DNA from: Brevibacillus humidisoli
Lineage (GTDB): Bacteria; Bacillota; Bacilli; Brevibacillales; Brevibacillaceae
Direction: 5' to 3'
DNA: 64,000 bases
Assembly (NCBI RefSeq): GCF_020923435.1
Contig: NZ_CP087263.1
Location: 1,569,970 to 1,633,969 of the forward strand
Position 1 is the first letter of the stretch; each line of letters begins with the position of its first letter. Both the position numbers and the translations under genes were made by a program. The notes beneath the pieces are model-generated. The model saw nothing but the letters and a program-made list of their open reading frames with translations, was not told where the DNA came from and made no database searches. Shown in pieces: positions 9,193 through 18,663 of the stretch.

Positions 9193-10368
9193 ATGTACGA
9201 CTTTATCATCGTAGGAGCGAGGTGTGCGGGCGCAGCTCTGGCCTGCTTCCTCGGGCACTCCGGTTACAAGGTGCTGTTGATCGACAAGTATGAATCTCCC
9301 GGTCCGACGCTCTCCACCCACATCATCGGAGAGATCGATGTCTACGATCTCCTTGGTATACGGGAGAAGATGGAGACGGCTGGCGCTCCCCAGATGAAGC
9401 GGATGCGAGTAGACCTGGAAGGAAGTGTCATGGAGTCGGATATGATCACCACGCCACGCGCGATCAGTCTGCGGCGGGAACTGTTCGATGCCATCCTGTT
9501 GGAAAAGGTGTACGATTTTTCCTCGGTCACAGTCTTGTTGACGACTCGCGCAACCGATCTACTGGTTCAGCACAACCAGGTATGCGGTGTTGCTTGTCAG
9601 CAGACCGACGGCAGCTCCCTGACGTTTTACGCCCGCGCAGTGATTGGTGCAGACGGGCGTGATTCGCTTGTTGCCAGGGCAGTTAGAGCAGAGATGATGC
9701 AGACGACAGACGAAAACCATCTCGACGTGGTCTATGCGTATCTGGCCAATGTCGATCCTCTGCCGCTCCCGACAGTCGAATGGTACTGGCATGGCCAGGA
9801 TGTAACGATCTGCAATCCGATTGATCAGGGGCTGCACTGCATCGCATTAATGATGCCTAGTGAGGTTCTCTCCGGATGGAAGGATTCGCTGATACAGCGT
9901 TACTTGGAACGGATTTCCCGGCTACAAACCTTGCGCCCGCGACTGAGACGGGCAGAGATCGCAGGGCGGATTCGCGGTGTCCGAAAACTTGTCAGCTACG
10001 TTAGAAAACCATACGGCAGTGGATGGGCATTGGTCGGTGACGCAGGGGCGCACCTGCATCCGATCGCCGGGGTGGGGATTGACAACGCCGTTTGTTCCGC
10101 CCAGTACCTGGCGGAAGAACTGGACCACTACATGACCGGCAAGAAGACATGGCAGCAGGCGATGGAAGCGTACCAGCATCGTCGCGACGAGCGGATCGTG
10201 CCGCAGTATGAGGCCACTTTGCGAACACTGGCCCGGACCAGGCAGCATCTCTCCTGCGAGTCCCTTCAGTCACTGCAGATGCTCTGCACGTTTCCCAGCC
10301 TGGTAAAAGCATTGGCCATCCATTCAGATGAAGTGTTATCCCATTTACAAGAGGTGAGAGACGAGTGA
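9193..10368 (+). CDS. FAD-dependent oxidoreductase (geranylgeranyl reductase/PHBH-type fold)
   Basis: This is a 391-residue flavoprotein. The N-terminal FAD-binding segment FIIVGARCAGAALACFLG is a GxGxxG-like Rossmann motif with Arg/Cys in place of glycines. The mid-protein IGADGRDS segment is the DG motif, and GSGWALVGDAGAHLHPIAGVGIDNA carries the GD motif near residues 275-300. This set is typical of PHBH-type monooxygenases and of geranylgeranyl-reductase-like enzymes. It could hydroxylate, epoxidise or reduce the nascent product. The stop overlaps the GTG of the next gene by 4 nt, so the two are translationally coupled. The ATG at 9193 immediately precedes the FAD motif. Confidence 0.85.
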   Translation: MYDFIIVGARCAGAALACFLGHSGYKVLLIDKYESPGPTLSTHIIGEIDVYDLLGIREKMETAGAPQMKRMRVDLEGSVMESDMITTPRAISLRRELFDAILLEKVYDFSSVTVLLTTRATDLLVQHNQVCGVACQQTDGSSLTFYARAVIGADGRDSLVARAVRAEMMQTTDENHLDVVYAYLANVDPLPLPTVEWYWHGQDVTICNPIDQGLHCIALMMPSEVLSGWKDSLIQRYLERISRLQTLRPRLRRAEIAGRIRGVRKLVSYVRKPYGSGWALVGDAGAHLHPIAGVGIDNAVCSAQYLAEELDHYMTGKKTWQQAMEAYQHRRDERIVPQYEATLRTLARTRQHLSCESLQSLQMLCTFPSLVKALAIHSDEVLSHLQEVRDE

Positions 10369-11276
10369 TCAAAACCACATCCGATCGAACAATCAACATC
10401 ACGTATCTGGAAGCACCGTTGGAACAGGTATGGTGGTCCATCGCCACTCCATCCGGTTCCAACAGCTATCTGACCGATAAAGTGGAGACGAGCGGCGCGT
10501 ACGATCAGCCGCAGGTGGGCGACAGGTATACCCTGTATTACGGCGATATCGTCAACTATGCGACGGTTGTCGCTTGTGAGCCGCATCGACTGTTTGTTCT
10601 GTCTGACACCTATCAATCGATGGCCCCGGACGGGACGATTCAAACGTTTTTGGTGAAGACCTCTTATTCAATGGAACCAGTAGGATCATTTGTAAAGCTG
10701 ACAATTGAAGTTGCCGGGTTTTCCCATGATCTGATGGGACAGTGGCTGCGTGAATGTCTGGAGATGGGCTGGAGACGATCACTGATGAACCTGAAATCCG
10801 TGCTCGAGCTGGGGCTTGATCTGCGAGCGGAGATGTTCAGCTACCCGCGGATGGGAATTGCCAACTGTACTGTTACACAGGAGCAGGCGCTGCAGGCCGG
10901 CGTGGAAGCAGGCAAGGGCAACTACCTGATGGAAGTATTTCCGAACAGCCCGGCGGCAGAAGCAGGCCTTGAGCGAGGAGACGTGATTGTTCGCATCGAT
11001 GACACGCCGATCGGTGACTACGCGTCCTTTGTCAGGGCGATATCCCGTTATTACGGAAAGCGTGCGCCGGTACGCATCGGTTATGTTCGTGAGGGAGCGT
11101 ACCGGGAGACGGAAGCCAATCTGTCGATTGAAGACCGTTTTACCGGACTAGTCGATCCAGACATCCTAGGATTTGAAGAACTGCAAGCGATTCGCCGACG
11201 GATGGCAGCCCAACGTTCCGCATCGGGGGCGCTGTGGGAGAGGCAGGAAGGACGTGCAGCCGATGACGAAGCTTAG
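10365..11276 (+). CDS. SRPBCC (cyclase/START-like) and PDZ domain fusion, copy 1
   Basis: This is a 303-residue cytosolic protein. Residues 1-150 match the SRPBCC/AHSA1 helix-grip fold, including the opening ITYLEAPLEQVWWSIATP and the closing long helix ECLEMGWRRSLMNLKSVLE. Residues of about 165-255 form a PDZ domain with the typical FPNSPAAEAGLERGDVIVRIDD segment. SRPBCC proteins bind hydrophobic ligands and include polyketide cyclases; PDZ domains usually bind C-termini, so the fusion suggests a ligand-binding enzyme docked onto partners. A paralogue of the same architecture lies on the minus strand at 18736-19611. GTG start, 4-nt overlap with the FAD enzyme, 14-nt overlap with the next gene. 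Confidence 0.85.
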   Translation: MIKTTSDRTINITYLEAPLEQVWWSIATPSGSNSYLTDKVETSGAYDQPQVGDRYTLYYGDIVNYATVVACEPHRLFVLSDTYQSMAPDGTIQTFLVKTSYSMEPVGSFVKLTIEVAGFSHDLMGQWLRECLEMGWRRSLMNLKSVLELGLDLRAEMFSYPRMGIANCTVTQEQALQAGVEAGKGNYLMEVFPNSPAAEAGLERGDVIVRIDDTPIGDYASFVRAISRYYGKRAPVRIGYVREGAYRETEANLSIEDRFTGLVDPDILGFEELQAIRRRMAAQRSASGALWERQEGRAADDEA

Positions 11277-12258
11277 GGTCGGCGTGATCGGATGCGGCAA
11301 AATCGCTCAGGTACGACACATCCCCGAATACAAGGAAAAAGCAGAAGTGGCGATCACAGCTGTCAGCGACGTTGATATACACCGTGCCAGAGCCGTTGCG
11401 GCGGAGCACGGGATCCCTCGGGCGTATGCCGATTACCGGCAGGTGATCGAGGCGGATGACATTGAGGCTGTCTCCGTCTGCACGCCCAATGTGTATCATG
11501 CCGAGATCAGCATGGAAGCTTTGCGGGCAGGAAAACATGTGCTGGTAGAAAAACCGATGGCCGTGACGCTTGAGCAGTGCGAAGAGATGGTGCGGCTTGC
11601 CCAAGAGCAGAACAAGGTGCTGATGGTGGGGATGAACCAGCGTTTTCTCCCGCTCTATCGAAGGGTGAAAGCGATTGTTGAATCAGGGCGACTGGGACGG
11701 ATTCGTCAGTTTTCAACCAACTTTCACCACGGCGGCCCGGAGGACTGGAGTATCGATGGGGCGAAAAGCTGGTTTACCAGACGGAGCGAGGCCGGACATG
11801 GGGTAATCGCCGATCTTGGCGTACATAAAATCGATCTGATCCAGTGGCTGCTGAATCAGCGAGTAGAGGAGATCGTTGCGTACCCCGCTACGTTTGCACA
11901 GCACCGGGATGTAGAGGATGCAGCGGTATTGGCTGTGCGGATGACGGAGGGCACACTAGGAACGGCCCATCTGAGCTGGAACAACCCGCTGCAGGATCAT
12001 CGGACGGTCCTCTACGGGGAACGGGGTGTGCTCACGGTCGGGGAAACAATCTGCGGCATCACCGTGGAAACCTTTGATGGTGAGCGGTATGAGGAAGAGG
12101 TGCCTCTACCGCTGCGCGCAGACGGCATGATCCAATCCGGAGTGATTGCTCATTTTATGGACAGCATCTTGACAGGACAGCAGCCAGAGAGCAGTGGGGA
12201 GCAGGTACTGCACGCGATGCGCGTATGCTTTGCTGCGGTCAATGGCGCTGGACTCTGA
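11263..12258 (+). CDS. Gfo/Idh/MocA-family NAD(P)-dependent oxidoreductase
   Basis: This 331-residue protein has the N-terminal Rossmann motif VGVIGCGKIAQ (residues 5-15), the family hallmark EKPMAVT with catalytic Lys near residue 95, and the GVHKIDLIQWLL segment supplying the conserved His/Asp near 185-190. The family acts on sugars, inositols and related polyols, usually oxidising or reducing a ring hydroxyl. Its sugar preference may link it to the nucleotide-sugar genes at 53-60 kb. ATG 11263 lies inside the end of the SRPBCC-PDZ gene with a GGAAGG site. It is the last gene of the left arm, followed by a terminator. Confidence 0.88.
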   Translation: MTKLRVGVIGCGKIAQVRHIPEYKEKAEVAITAVSDVDIHRARAVAAEHGIPRAYADYRQVIEADDIEAVSVCTPNVYHAEISMEALRAGKHVLVEKPMAVTLEQCEEMVRLAQEQNKVLMVGMNQRFLPLYRRVKAIVESGRLGRIRQFSTNFHHGGPEDWSIDGAKSWFTRRSEAGHGVIADLGVHKIDLIQWLLNQRVEEIVAYPATFAQHRDVEDAAVLAVRMTEGTLGTAHLSWNNPLQDHRTVLYGERGVLTVGETICGITVETFDGERYEEEVPLPLRADGMIQSGVIAHFMDSILTGQQPESSGEQVLHAMRVCFAAVNGAGL

Positions 12259-12299
12259 TCGCTTTTAACTGGCATTTTTTATAGAAGATAGCAGCGAAT

Positions 12300-12338
12300 A
12301 AGCTTCCTGACCGAAAGGGCTAGGGAGCTTGATTTTTG
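12300..12338 (+). terminator. Rho-independent terminator ending the left arm
   Basis: AAGCTTCCT pairs with AGGGAGCTT (one G-T pair), followed by GATTTTTG. It separates the oxidoreductase gene from the regulator of the hydantoinase operon. Confidence 0.75.
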
Positions 12339-12391
12339 TTGGAAGAGGATCTGTAGATATTACAGTATTATAGAAAAATAATAGATATTTT

Positions 12392-12405
12392 TACGATAAA
12401 TCGTA
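12392..12405. promoter_or_regulatory. Palindrome upstream of the XRE-cupin regulator
   Basis: A perfect palindrome TACGAT-AA-ATCGTA is followed by a T-run, within a markedly AT-rich stretch (about 12340-12470) unlike the surrounding DNA. It may be an autoregulatory operator for the downstream XRE regulator or a small hairpin. Confidence 0.35.
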
Positions 12406-12479
12406 TTTTTTATATTGCCATCATAACTATTCCAATATAAAATAAACACAATCTTAGAGAACAATGATAGGAGATAGAC

Positions 12480-13022
12480 ATGGAGGAAATTTTCAAAAAA
12501 GTAAAAGATTTGCGTAAACAAAACAACCTAACTCTGAAAGATGTAAGCGAGAAGACTGGATTGTCTGTCAGTTTCCTGTCGCAGGTGGAACGGGGAACCA
12601 CATCGTTAACGATTACCTCCTTGAAAAAAATTGCTGACGCATTTGAAGTGCCGATCACGTGTTTTTTTGAAAACGAGAGCAATCAAAACTTTGTGGTCAA
12701 GGTTGAACACCAGAAGCCGTTCCGCATCGAGGGATCGACTGCAGAGTACACCCGCCTTGGCGGAGCCTTTAATGGACGCTCTCTGGAGCCGCTGTTGGTC
12801 ACGCTGGAGCCCAATATGGTGCAGGACAATGTGTTCAGCCACCCGGGAGAAGAGTTTTATTACGTCCTGGAGGGAGCGGTCATCTTCAACGTAGATGGCC
12901 AGGAATATCTGGTCAAAGCGGGGGATTCCATCCACTACCCTTCCAATCTGCCGCACTACTGGTCCAATCCGCTCAACCAACCGTCGAAAGTGTTGTGTGT
13001 AGTAACCCCAGTTATTTTTTAA
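12480..13022 (+). CDS. XRE-family transcriptional regulator with C-terminal cupin domain
   Basis: This is a 180-residue protein. An N-terminal HTH of the Cro/C1 type covers residues 1-65, with LTLKDVSEKTGLSVSFLSQVERG as the helix-turn-helix. A cupin_2 domain covers about residues 105-175, with HPGEEFYYVLEG and HYPSNLPHYWSN providing the metal- or ligand-binding motifs. Proteins of this type sense small metabolites and control adjacent catabolic or transport genes. It lies just upstream of hyuA and points the same way, so it probably controls the hyu operon. ATG start with AGGAG upstream. Confidence 0.9.
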   Translation: MEEIFKKVKDLRKQNNLTLKDVSEKTGLSVSFLSQVERGTTSLTITSLKKIADAFEVPITCFFENESNQNFVVKVEHQKPFRIEGSTAEYTRLGGAFNGRSLEPLLVTLEPNMVQDNVFSHPGEEFYYVLEGAVIFNVDGQEYLVKAGDSIHYPSNLPHYWSNPLNQPSKVLCVVTPVIF

Positions 13023-13073
13023 CCGGGGCTTTCATAAACATTTCAGTCCAACGCATAGGAAAGGTGGTTTAGC

Positions 13074-15116
13074 ATGCGAGTTGCTACTGACATCGGAGGA
13101 ACCTTTACAGATCTCGTCTATTTGGATGAAAGCGGTCGCATCGGCACTGCAAAGAGCGACACAACCCCGCCTCACTTTGAGCAGGGCGTGATCGATGTGA
13201 TCAAGAAAAGCGGGATCTCCGGTGGGGAGATTGTGACCTTTATCCACGGGACCACGGTGATCATCAATGCTTTAACAGAGCGGAAGGGAGTGAAGACGGG
13301 GCTGATTACGACCAAGGGATTCCGCGATGTGCTGGAAATCGCCAGGGGGAATCGGCCGGATTTGTTCAATGTCCGCTATCAAAAGCCTACCCCGTTCGTT
13401 CCTCGCTACCTGCGACTGGAGGTTGCGGAGCGAATGAACTACAAGGGTGAAGTGGTTGAGGAACTGGCTGTAGACGAGGTGAAAGCGGCGGCGCTGCGGT
13501 TAAAGGCAGAAGGAGTAGCAGCGATTGCGATCTCTTTCTTGCACGCGTATGCCAATCCGATTCACGAGCAAATGGCCGTCGATGCGATCAAACAAGTGTG
13601 GCCAGAGGTTGCCGTAACGGCTTCTCATACCGTGACAAAAGAGTGGAGAGAGTACGAGCGGACCAGCACGGCTGTCTTAAACGCTTATGTAAAGCCGATC
13701 GCCGCTTCTTATATCGATAAGCTGGACAAGCATCTGCAGGAGATTGATGTTCGCGGAAACAAGTACATCATGCAGTCCAATTCCGGGACGACCACATTTG
13801 AGCAGTCCAAGGAAACGCCCATTCACATGGTCGAATCAGGTCCGGTAGCCGGGATTTTCGGTGCCGCTATCCTGGGGAAGATCCTCGGTGAAGAAAATAT
13901 CATCGCCTTTGACATCGGCGGGACGACGGCAAAATGTTCGCTCATCGACCGTGGCGAAGTAAAGGTGACGACGGATTACAAAATCGAGTGTGATGATCGC
14001 AACGCCGGTTATCCGATTAAAGTTCCCGTGGTTGATATCGTGGAGATCGGCAATGGTGGAGGTTCGATCGCTTGGATTGACGGAGCTGGCTCGCTTAAAG
14101 TGGGACCGCAGTCAGCAGGGGCGATGCCAGGACCGGTCGCCTATGGACGTGGGGGAGAAAATCCGACAACAACAGACGCCAATCTCGTAACCGGCCGTTT
14201 ATCGCCTGACAATTTCCAAAATAAAGTGAACATGGACCGCGTCAAGCTAGCGATTCAAGAAAAAGTGGGAGAGAACTTCCAGATTTCGGTCGATGAGGCG
14301 GCCCTTGGGATCATCCGGATCGCCAATTCCAACATGCTGCATGCGCTCAAGTTAATATCGGTGCGCAAAGGATACGATCCACGAGACTTCTCGCTGGTCG
14401 CGTTTGGCGGCGGCGGACCAATGCACGCACTGGCCCTGGCCAAGGAGTTGGGTGTCAAAAAAGTGATCATCCCGATCGCCTCCTCCGTCTTTTCCGCTTG
14501 GGGCATGCTGATGACGGACCTGCGCCATGACTACATCCAAACCTACATTCGGCGGATGAATCAGGTAGAGCTGGCGGAATGGAATCGGGAAGTGGACAAG
14601 TTGGAAGCGGCGGCCAAGCAACAGTTTGCACTAGAGGGCATTGGCGAAGAAAAAGTGGTATTTGCCCGTTATGTCGACATGCGCTATGTGGGACAAGAGC
14701 ACGCAGTCAAAGTGCCTGTGCCGAGAGGCCCGATCTCTGATGAGACGATCCAGGAGGTGAACGACCGCTTCCACGACCTGCACGAGCAGCATTACACCTT
14801 TAAGTTGGAAGGGTCCCCGACGGAGATCGTCAACCTCCACCTGACCGCATTTGGTGTGATCCAAAAACCGGAGTTGGCCCGTCTGGAACATGTTGGGGAC
14901 AATGCGGATGCAGCGTTGAAAGAGATTCGCCCCGTTTTGTTCGAAGAGGCCGGTTGGCTGGATACGAGGGTATATGCACGGGAGCAGCTGCATGCCGGCA
15001 GCACGATTGAGGGACCGGCGATTGTAGAGGAACCATCCTCTTCTACCGTGATCTATCCGGGACAGCGTCTGGTTGTTGATGAGTACGGAAACTTAGTGAT
15101 TGATACGGGGGTGTAA
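13074..15116 (+). CDS. hyuA: Hydantoinase/oxoprolinase family subunit A
   Basis: This 680-residue protein has the HyuA/OplA N-terminal motif ATDIGGTFTDLVYLDE (residues 3-18), a conserved HGTTVIINALTERKG segment near residue 60, and an actin/ASKHA-like nucleotide-binding core with AFDIGGTTAKCSLID near 280-295. Such subunits couple ATP hydrolysis to opening a lactam or hydantoin ring, or carboxylate ketones, together with subunit B. Candidate substrates are 5-oxoproline, N-methylhydantoin or a related cyclic amide. The B subunit starts 5 nt downstream and a cytosine/allantoin-type permease ends the operon, favouring a ring amide of uracil or hydantoin type. The exact substrate is not readable. 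Confidence 0.92.
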   Translation: MRVATDIGGTFTDLVYLDESGRIGTAKSDTTPPHFEQGVIDVIKKSGISGGEIVTFIHGTTVIINALTERKGVKTGLITTKGFRDVLEIARGNRPDLFNVRYQKPTPFVPRYLRLEVAERMNYKGEVVEELAVDEVKAAALRLKAEGVAAIAISFLHAYANPIHEQMAVDAIKQVWPEVAVTASHTVTKEWREYERTSTAVLNAYVKPIAASYIDKLDKHLQEIDVRGNKYIMQSNSGTTTFEQSKETPIHMVESGPVAGIFGAAILGKILGEENIIAFDIGGTTAKCSLIDRGEVKVTTDYKIECDDRNAGYPIKVPVVDIVEIGNGGGSIAWIDGAGSLKVGPQSAGAMPGPVAYGRGGENPTTTDANLVTGRLSPDNFQNKVNMDRVKLAIQEKVGENFQISVDEAALGIIRIANSNMLHALKLISVRKGYDPRDFSLVAFGGGGPMHALALAKELGVKKVIIPIASSVFSAWGMLMTDLRHDYIQTYIRRMNQVELAEWNREVDKLEAAAKQQFALEGIGEEKVVFARYVDMRYVGQEHAVKVPVPRGPISDETIQEVNDRFHDLHEQHYTFKLEGSPTEIVNLHLTAFGVIQKPELARLEHVGDNADAALKEIRPVLFEEAGWLDTRVYAREQLHAGSTIEGPAIVEEPSSSTVIYPGQRLVVDEYGNLVIDTGV

Positions 15117-15121
15117 AAGCC

Positions 15122-16864
15122 ATGACAGAGAGAAAAGGAAACCGCGATCAGTTTACCCTTGAGATTGTAAAAGACTCCTTGATCGCCATCGGTGATGAGA
15201 TGTTCCACACCCTGGCCCGTACATCGATGAGCCCGATCATCTACGAAGTGCTGGACTTTGCCAGCGGATTGACGGACGCCAAAGGACAGTTGTTGACGCA
15301 GGGAAATGGCGTCACCGGTTTTATCGGCATGCTCACCTTTATGGTGAAACAAACGTTGGAGAAGTTTGGCCAGGAGGGGGATCTGAAACCGGGGGACATC
15401 GTCATTATCAACGATCCATACGGTGGCGGCGGCTCCCACCTGTCCGATGTCGGTTTGGTCATGCCGATTTTTTACCAGGGTGAATTGGTTGCCTTCTCTG
15501 CCAACAAGGCGCACTGGACCGAAGTAGGCGGAAAGGACCCAGGTTCCTGGACCACGGACTCTACGGAAATCTTCCAGGAAGGTCTGCAGTTCCCTTGCGT
15601 CAAGTTGTTTGAGGAGGGCAAGGTAAACCAAGCGCTCGTCGATCTGATTGGCGCCAACGTCCGCTTCCCTGATCTGTCACTGGGAGATATGTGGGCACAG
15701 GTCGCCGCACTGCGGACGGGTGAGAAACGGTTCCGTGAGTTGTGTGACAAATACGACAGGGATATTGTGCTGGAATCGATCGATCACTTGCTGCAGCACG
15801 GCCAGCAGATGGCGCTGAACGAAATAGCCAAACTGCCCAAGGGCACCTTTGAAGCGAAGGATTTTATCGATGACGACGGCATCGGCAATGGACCGTTTCC
15901 TGTGCAGGTAAAAGTGACCATTACCGATGAGGAGTTTATTTGCGATTTCCGGGGCAGTCACCCGCAGGTGCTGGGGCCTGTCAACTGCTCGTATACAGCG
16001 CTTGTATCGGCGGTGCGGACGATTTTTCTCGCTGTGACCAATCCGTCTCAGGACGTCAATGACGGCGTGTTCCGGCCCTTGGAAGTGATCGCTGATCAGC
16101 GCTCGATCTTCTCGGCGGAACGGCCGGCTGCGGTGTCTACCTATTGGGAGACGATGCTCTACGGAGCAGACCTCGTCTGGAAAGCGCTGGCTCCATTTGT
16201 CCCCCACCGTTTGAACGCGGGCCACTTGCTGTCTGTTTGCGGTGTGGTGCTCTCCGGTGTTCATCAGGATACGGACGAGCCGTTCCTGATTGTCGAACCG
16301 TCTGTCGGCGGATGGGGCGCCGGGGAAGGATTGGACGGGGCGGCCGGACAATTCTGCATCGGCGATGGGGAGACGTACAATGTCCCGGTGGAAGTGGCAG
16401 AGACACGCTACGGAATCATGGTGGATGAATACAGCTTGCGGGCGGACGGGGCAGGAGCGGGAGAATACCGCGGAGGTTCCGGATGCATCCGTTCGTATCG
16501 GGCCATGACGGATGGCCAGACCGTAACTGCGACGTTTGGCCGGCACAAGTACCTTCCCTGGGGATTTAACGGGGGAAGAGACGGTTCCCGCAATGAATTC
16601 GAAATCGTCAAGGCCAACGGCGGTGTAGCCGGACCCTTTGGCAAGTATGCCCGTTATCCGCTGAACAAAGGGGATGTCGTCCGCCTGATAACGGCAACCG
16701 GCGGTGGCTATGGAGATCCGCTGCGGCGACCGGCTGAGCAAGTGGCCGGCGATGTCAAAAATGGCTATGTCACGCTAGAGCAGGCCAAGCAGGTCTATGG
16801 CGTTGTGGTCAATCCAGAGACATGGGAAGTAGAAGGTGTTACCCCGGAACGCCAAGCTATCTAG
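15122..16864 (+). CDS. hyuB: Hydantoinase/oxoprolinase family subunit B
   Basis: This is the 580-residue partner of HyuA, of normal length. Characteristic features are the opening FTLEIVKDSLIAIGDEMFHTLARTS, the NDPYGGGGSHLSDV segment near residues 100-113, and the glycine-rich C-terminal ATGGGYGDPLRRP near 535. It forms the catalytic complex with the upstream subunit. Start ATG lies 5 nt after the hyuA stop. A small cupin gene follows after 14 nt, so all are co-transcribed. Confidence 0.92.
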   Translation: MTERKGNRDQFTLEIVKDSLIAIGDEMFHTLARTSMSPIIYEVLDFASGLTDAKGQLLTQGNGVTGFIGMLTFMVKQTLEKFGQEGDLKPGDIVIINDPYGGGGSHLSDVGLVMPIFYQGELVAFSANKAHWTEVGGKDPGSWTTDSTEIFQEGLQFPCVKLFEEGKVNQALVDLIGANVRFPDLSLGDMWAQVAALRTGEKRFRELCDKYDRDIVLESIDHLLQHGQQMALNEIAKLPKGTFEAKDFIDDDGIGNGPFPVQVKVTITDEEFICDFRGSHPQVLGPVNCSYTALVSAVRTIFLAVTNPSQDVNDGVFRPLEVIADQRSIFSAERPAAVSTYWETMLYGADLVWKALAPFVPHRLNAGHLLSVCGVVLSGVHQDTDEPFLIVEPSVGGWGAGEGLDGAAGQFCIGDGETYNVPVEVAETRYGIMVDEYSLRADGAGAGEYRGGSGCIRSYRAMTDGQTVTATFGRHKYLPWGFNGGRDGSRNEFEIVKANGGVAGPFGKYARYPLNKGDVVRLITATGGGYGDPLRRPAEQVAGDVKNGYVTLEQAKQVYGVVVNPETWEVEGVTPERQAI

Positions 16865-16878
16865 AGAGGAGATACAGC

Positions 16879-17214
16879 ATGATCGTAGTTAACATTGACG
16901 AGGTAATGCCTGACGCAAAACAGCACGTCTCCCTCAAAACGCTTTTCTCGGAGAGGGATCTGGAAGGGGCCAATGCCCGTTTTGGAGTGGTCACGATCCC
17001 TCCTAAAACGCGAATTCCGCTGAGCGGAACAGGCGCACATGAGGAAGATGAATACTCGATCGTCGTCAAAGGGGCGATGATAGCTGGCGTGGGCGACATG
17101 GAATATCGCCTGTCGGCAGGTGACGCGTCGCTCATTCCCGCAGGGGAAGCACACTGGGCCTACAACGACGGCGAGGAGAACTGCGAGATCGTCTGGGTGC
17201 TCGTCCGACGGTAA
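16879..17214 (+). CDS. Small cupin protein of the hyu operon
   Basis: This is a 111-residue single-domain cupin. Motif 1 is GTGAHEEDEYSIVVKG and motif 2 is LIPAGEAHWAYND, providing His and Glu ligands for a metal ion. It has no signal peptide. A role as ring-opening or isomerising helper, or as a small-molecule sensor for the hydantoinase pathway, is possible but not shown. The ATG at 16879 follows AGAGGAGA, and longer in-frame starts overlap hyuB without a good site. A hairpin follows before the permease gene. Confidence 0.85.
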   Translation: MIVVNIDEVMPDAKQHVSLKTLFSERDLEGANARFGVVTIPPKTRIPLSGTGAHEEDEYSIVVKGAMIAGVGDMEYRLSAGDASLIPAGEAHWAYNDGEENCEIVWVLVRR

Positions 17215-17219
17215 TCAAG

Positions 17220-17251
17220 AGACCCTTGTCCTGTCGATAGGGCAGGGGTCT
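17220..17251 (+). terminator. Hairpin between cupin and permease genes
   Basis: AGACCC pairs with GGGTCT, with further pairing inside (CCT with AGG). It is followed only by GTTTG, so it is more likely an attenuating or mRNA-stabilising hairpin than a full terminator. Confidence 0.5.
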
Positions 17252-17284
17252 GTTTGAAACAAAACAACGTAAGAGGTGATCAAC

Positions 17285-18625
17285 TTGGAAGATGTCAAAA
17301 CAAGCGGTACATGGGACAAGGACGAAGCGCTGGCTGCGATTCCATTGTCGGGAAGGCAGCACTGGATGACCCCCGCGATGATTTTCGGCGGCCTCGAATT
17401 TACGATCCCCGTATTGATGATTGGCGCTACGCTGACGGCCAGTTTCGGAATGTCCTCCATTTTTTGGATCTTGTTGGTTGCGTTAGTCGGATTTCAATGG
17501 GCAGGGAATGCGGTTCAGGGCTATATCGGAGCGAAAACGGGCCGTTCGTCATCGGTGATCACCAGATCCAGCTTTGGTTCCACCCAGGCAAAAGTGATCG
17601 TGGCGCTAACCATCTTCGTCGTCTCGACAGGATGGTGGGCTTTGCAAACGGCCGTAGCCAGCAACGCCATTTCCGTGATGATCGGGATTGACTACCAGAC
17701 AGAATGGTTTGCCAGCTCCGTCGTCACACTGGTCTGCGGGCTGTTGTTCGCGATTCCTTCGATCATTGGATACTCGTCGATGAAATGGACCGATTACTTA
17801 GCCGTTCCGGCAGGATTGATTCTGATTATTTTCGGTATTTTTTACGCGTTAAAGAATACGGGCTGGGATACGATTGCGGCCTGGTCGCCTGAACCGACGA
17901 TGACCTTTTGGGGAGCGGTCAGCTTAATCGTTGGCGTCAACGTATCACAATGGGTGATTGCATCCGACTACACGCGGTACGCCAAGCCAATTGTAAAAGA
18001 CAACATCCTGATTCCCTTGGGCATTATCCTGGTAGGATTTCCTCTCTTTTACGTAGGGGCGATCATGTCGGTAGGGGTTGGCGATGCGGATATCGTACAG
18101 GTGATGGTCAACCTTGGGTTTCCGGTGTGGGGTTTTTTGATCTTGTGGTTCGCCACGTGGACGAGCCAGTTGGTCAATAACTACAGTATGGGTCTGGCTC
18201 TGTCCAATCTGTTAAATGTCAATTCGGGAAGAGGGCGGGCGATTGTCACCTTTATCGGTACCTTGATCGGGATTATGATCGCAATTGCCGGAATATTGGA
18301 TTATTTTATGGATTTTCTCTACTTGACGGCTCTGATCTATCCAGCAATCGCCGGGATCATGTTCATGGATTTCTTTGTGATCAGGGACCAGCAGTGGGAG
18401 GACCGTTCGGGTTGGAACTGGATGGCTACCATCGCGGTTGTGATCGGAACGCTGTTGGGTTATTACACCCAATATGTACAACCGTTTGGTCTGCCTGCGG
18501 TGCAGTCCTTGTTGGCGACTGCCGTCTCTTACTACATCCTGATGTATCTCAAGGCAAAAATCGCGCCAGATGTTTTTACGCCAGCAAAATGGAGAGCGGG
18601 GCAGGAGCAGGAGCCCATATCATAA
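17285..18625 (+). CDS. NCS1-family permease (cytosine/purine/hydantoin type)
   Basis: This is a 446-residue integral membrane protein with about twelve hydrophobic segments. It opens with a short hydrophilic tail and PLSGRQHWMTPAMIFGGLEFTIPVLMIGA, typical of NCS1 nucleobase:cation symporters of the CodB/Mhp1/PucI group. The position directly after hyuAB and a cupin gene suggests import of the hydantoinase substrate. The TTG at 17285 is chosen because AAGAGGTGAT lies at the right distance. An upstream GTG (17276) overlaps that site. A terminator follows the stop. Confidence 0.88.
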   Translation: MEDVKTSGTWDKDEALAAIPLSGRQHWMTPAMIFGGLEFTIPVLMIGATLTASFGMSSIFWILLVALVGFQWAGNAVQGYIGAKTGRSSSVITRSSFGSTQAKVIVALTIFVVSTGWWALQTAVASNAISVMIGIDYQTEWFASSVVTLVCGLLFAIPSIIGYSSMKWTDYLAVPAGLILIIFGIFYALKNTGWDTIAAWSPEPTMTFWGAVSLIVGVNVSQWVIASDYTRYAKPIVKDNILIPLGIILVGFPLFYVGAIMSVGVGDADIVQVMVNLGFPVWGFLILWFATWTSQLVNNYSMGLALSNLLNVNSGRGRAIVTFIGTLIGIMIAIAGILDYFMDFLYLTALIYPAIAGIMFMDFFVIRDQQWEDRSGWNWMATIAVVIGTLLGYYTQYVQPFGLPAVQSLLATAVSYYILMYLKAKIAPDVFTPAKWRAGQEQEPIS

Positions 18626-18663
18626 GCTTGTAAGACTTCCTTGCACCGATCAAAAGAGGCGAT

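Noticed and set aside
15677-16741. Minus-strand frame of 354 codons within hyuB
   Set aside because: It lies entirely inside the well-supported hyuB gene, and its Arg-rich product matches nothing I recognise.
13074-16864. Acetone carboxylase instead of hydantoinase/oxoprolinase
   Set aside because: The gamma subunit of acetone carboxylase is missing and an NCS1 permease follows, favouring a ring amide substrate. The two families share folds, so this is not fully excluded.
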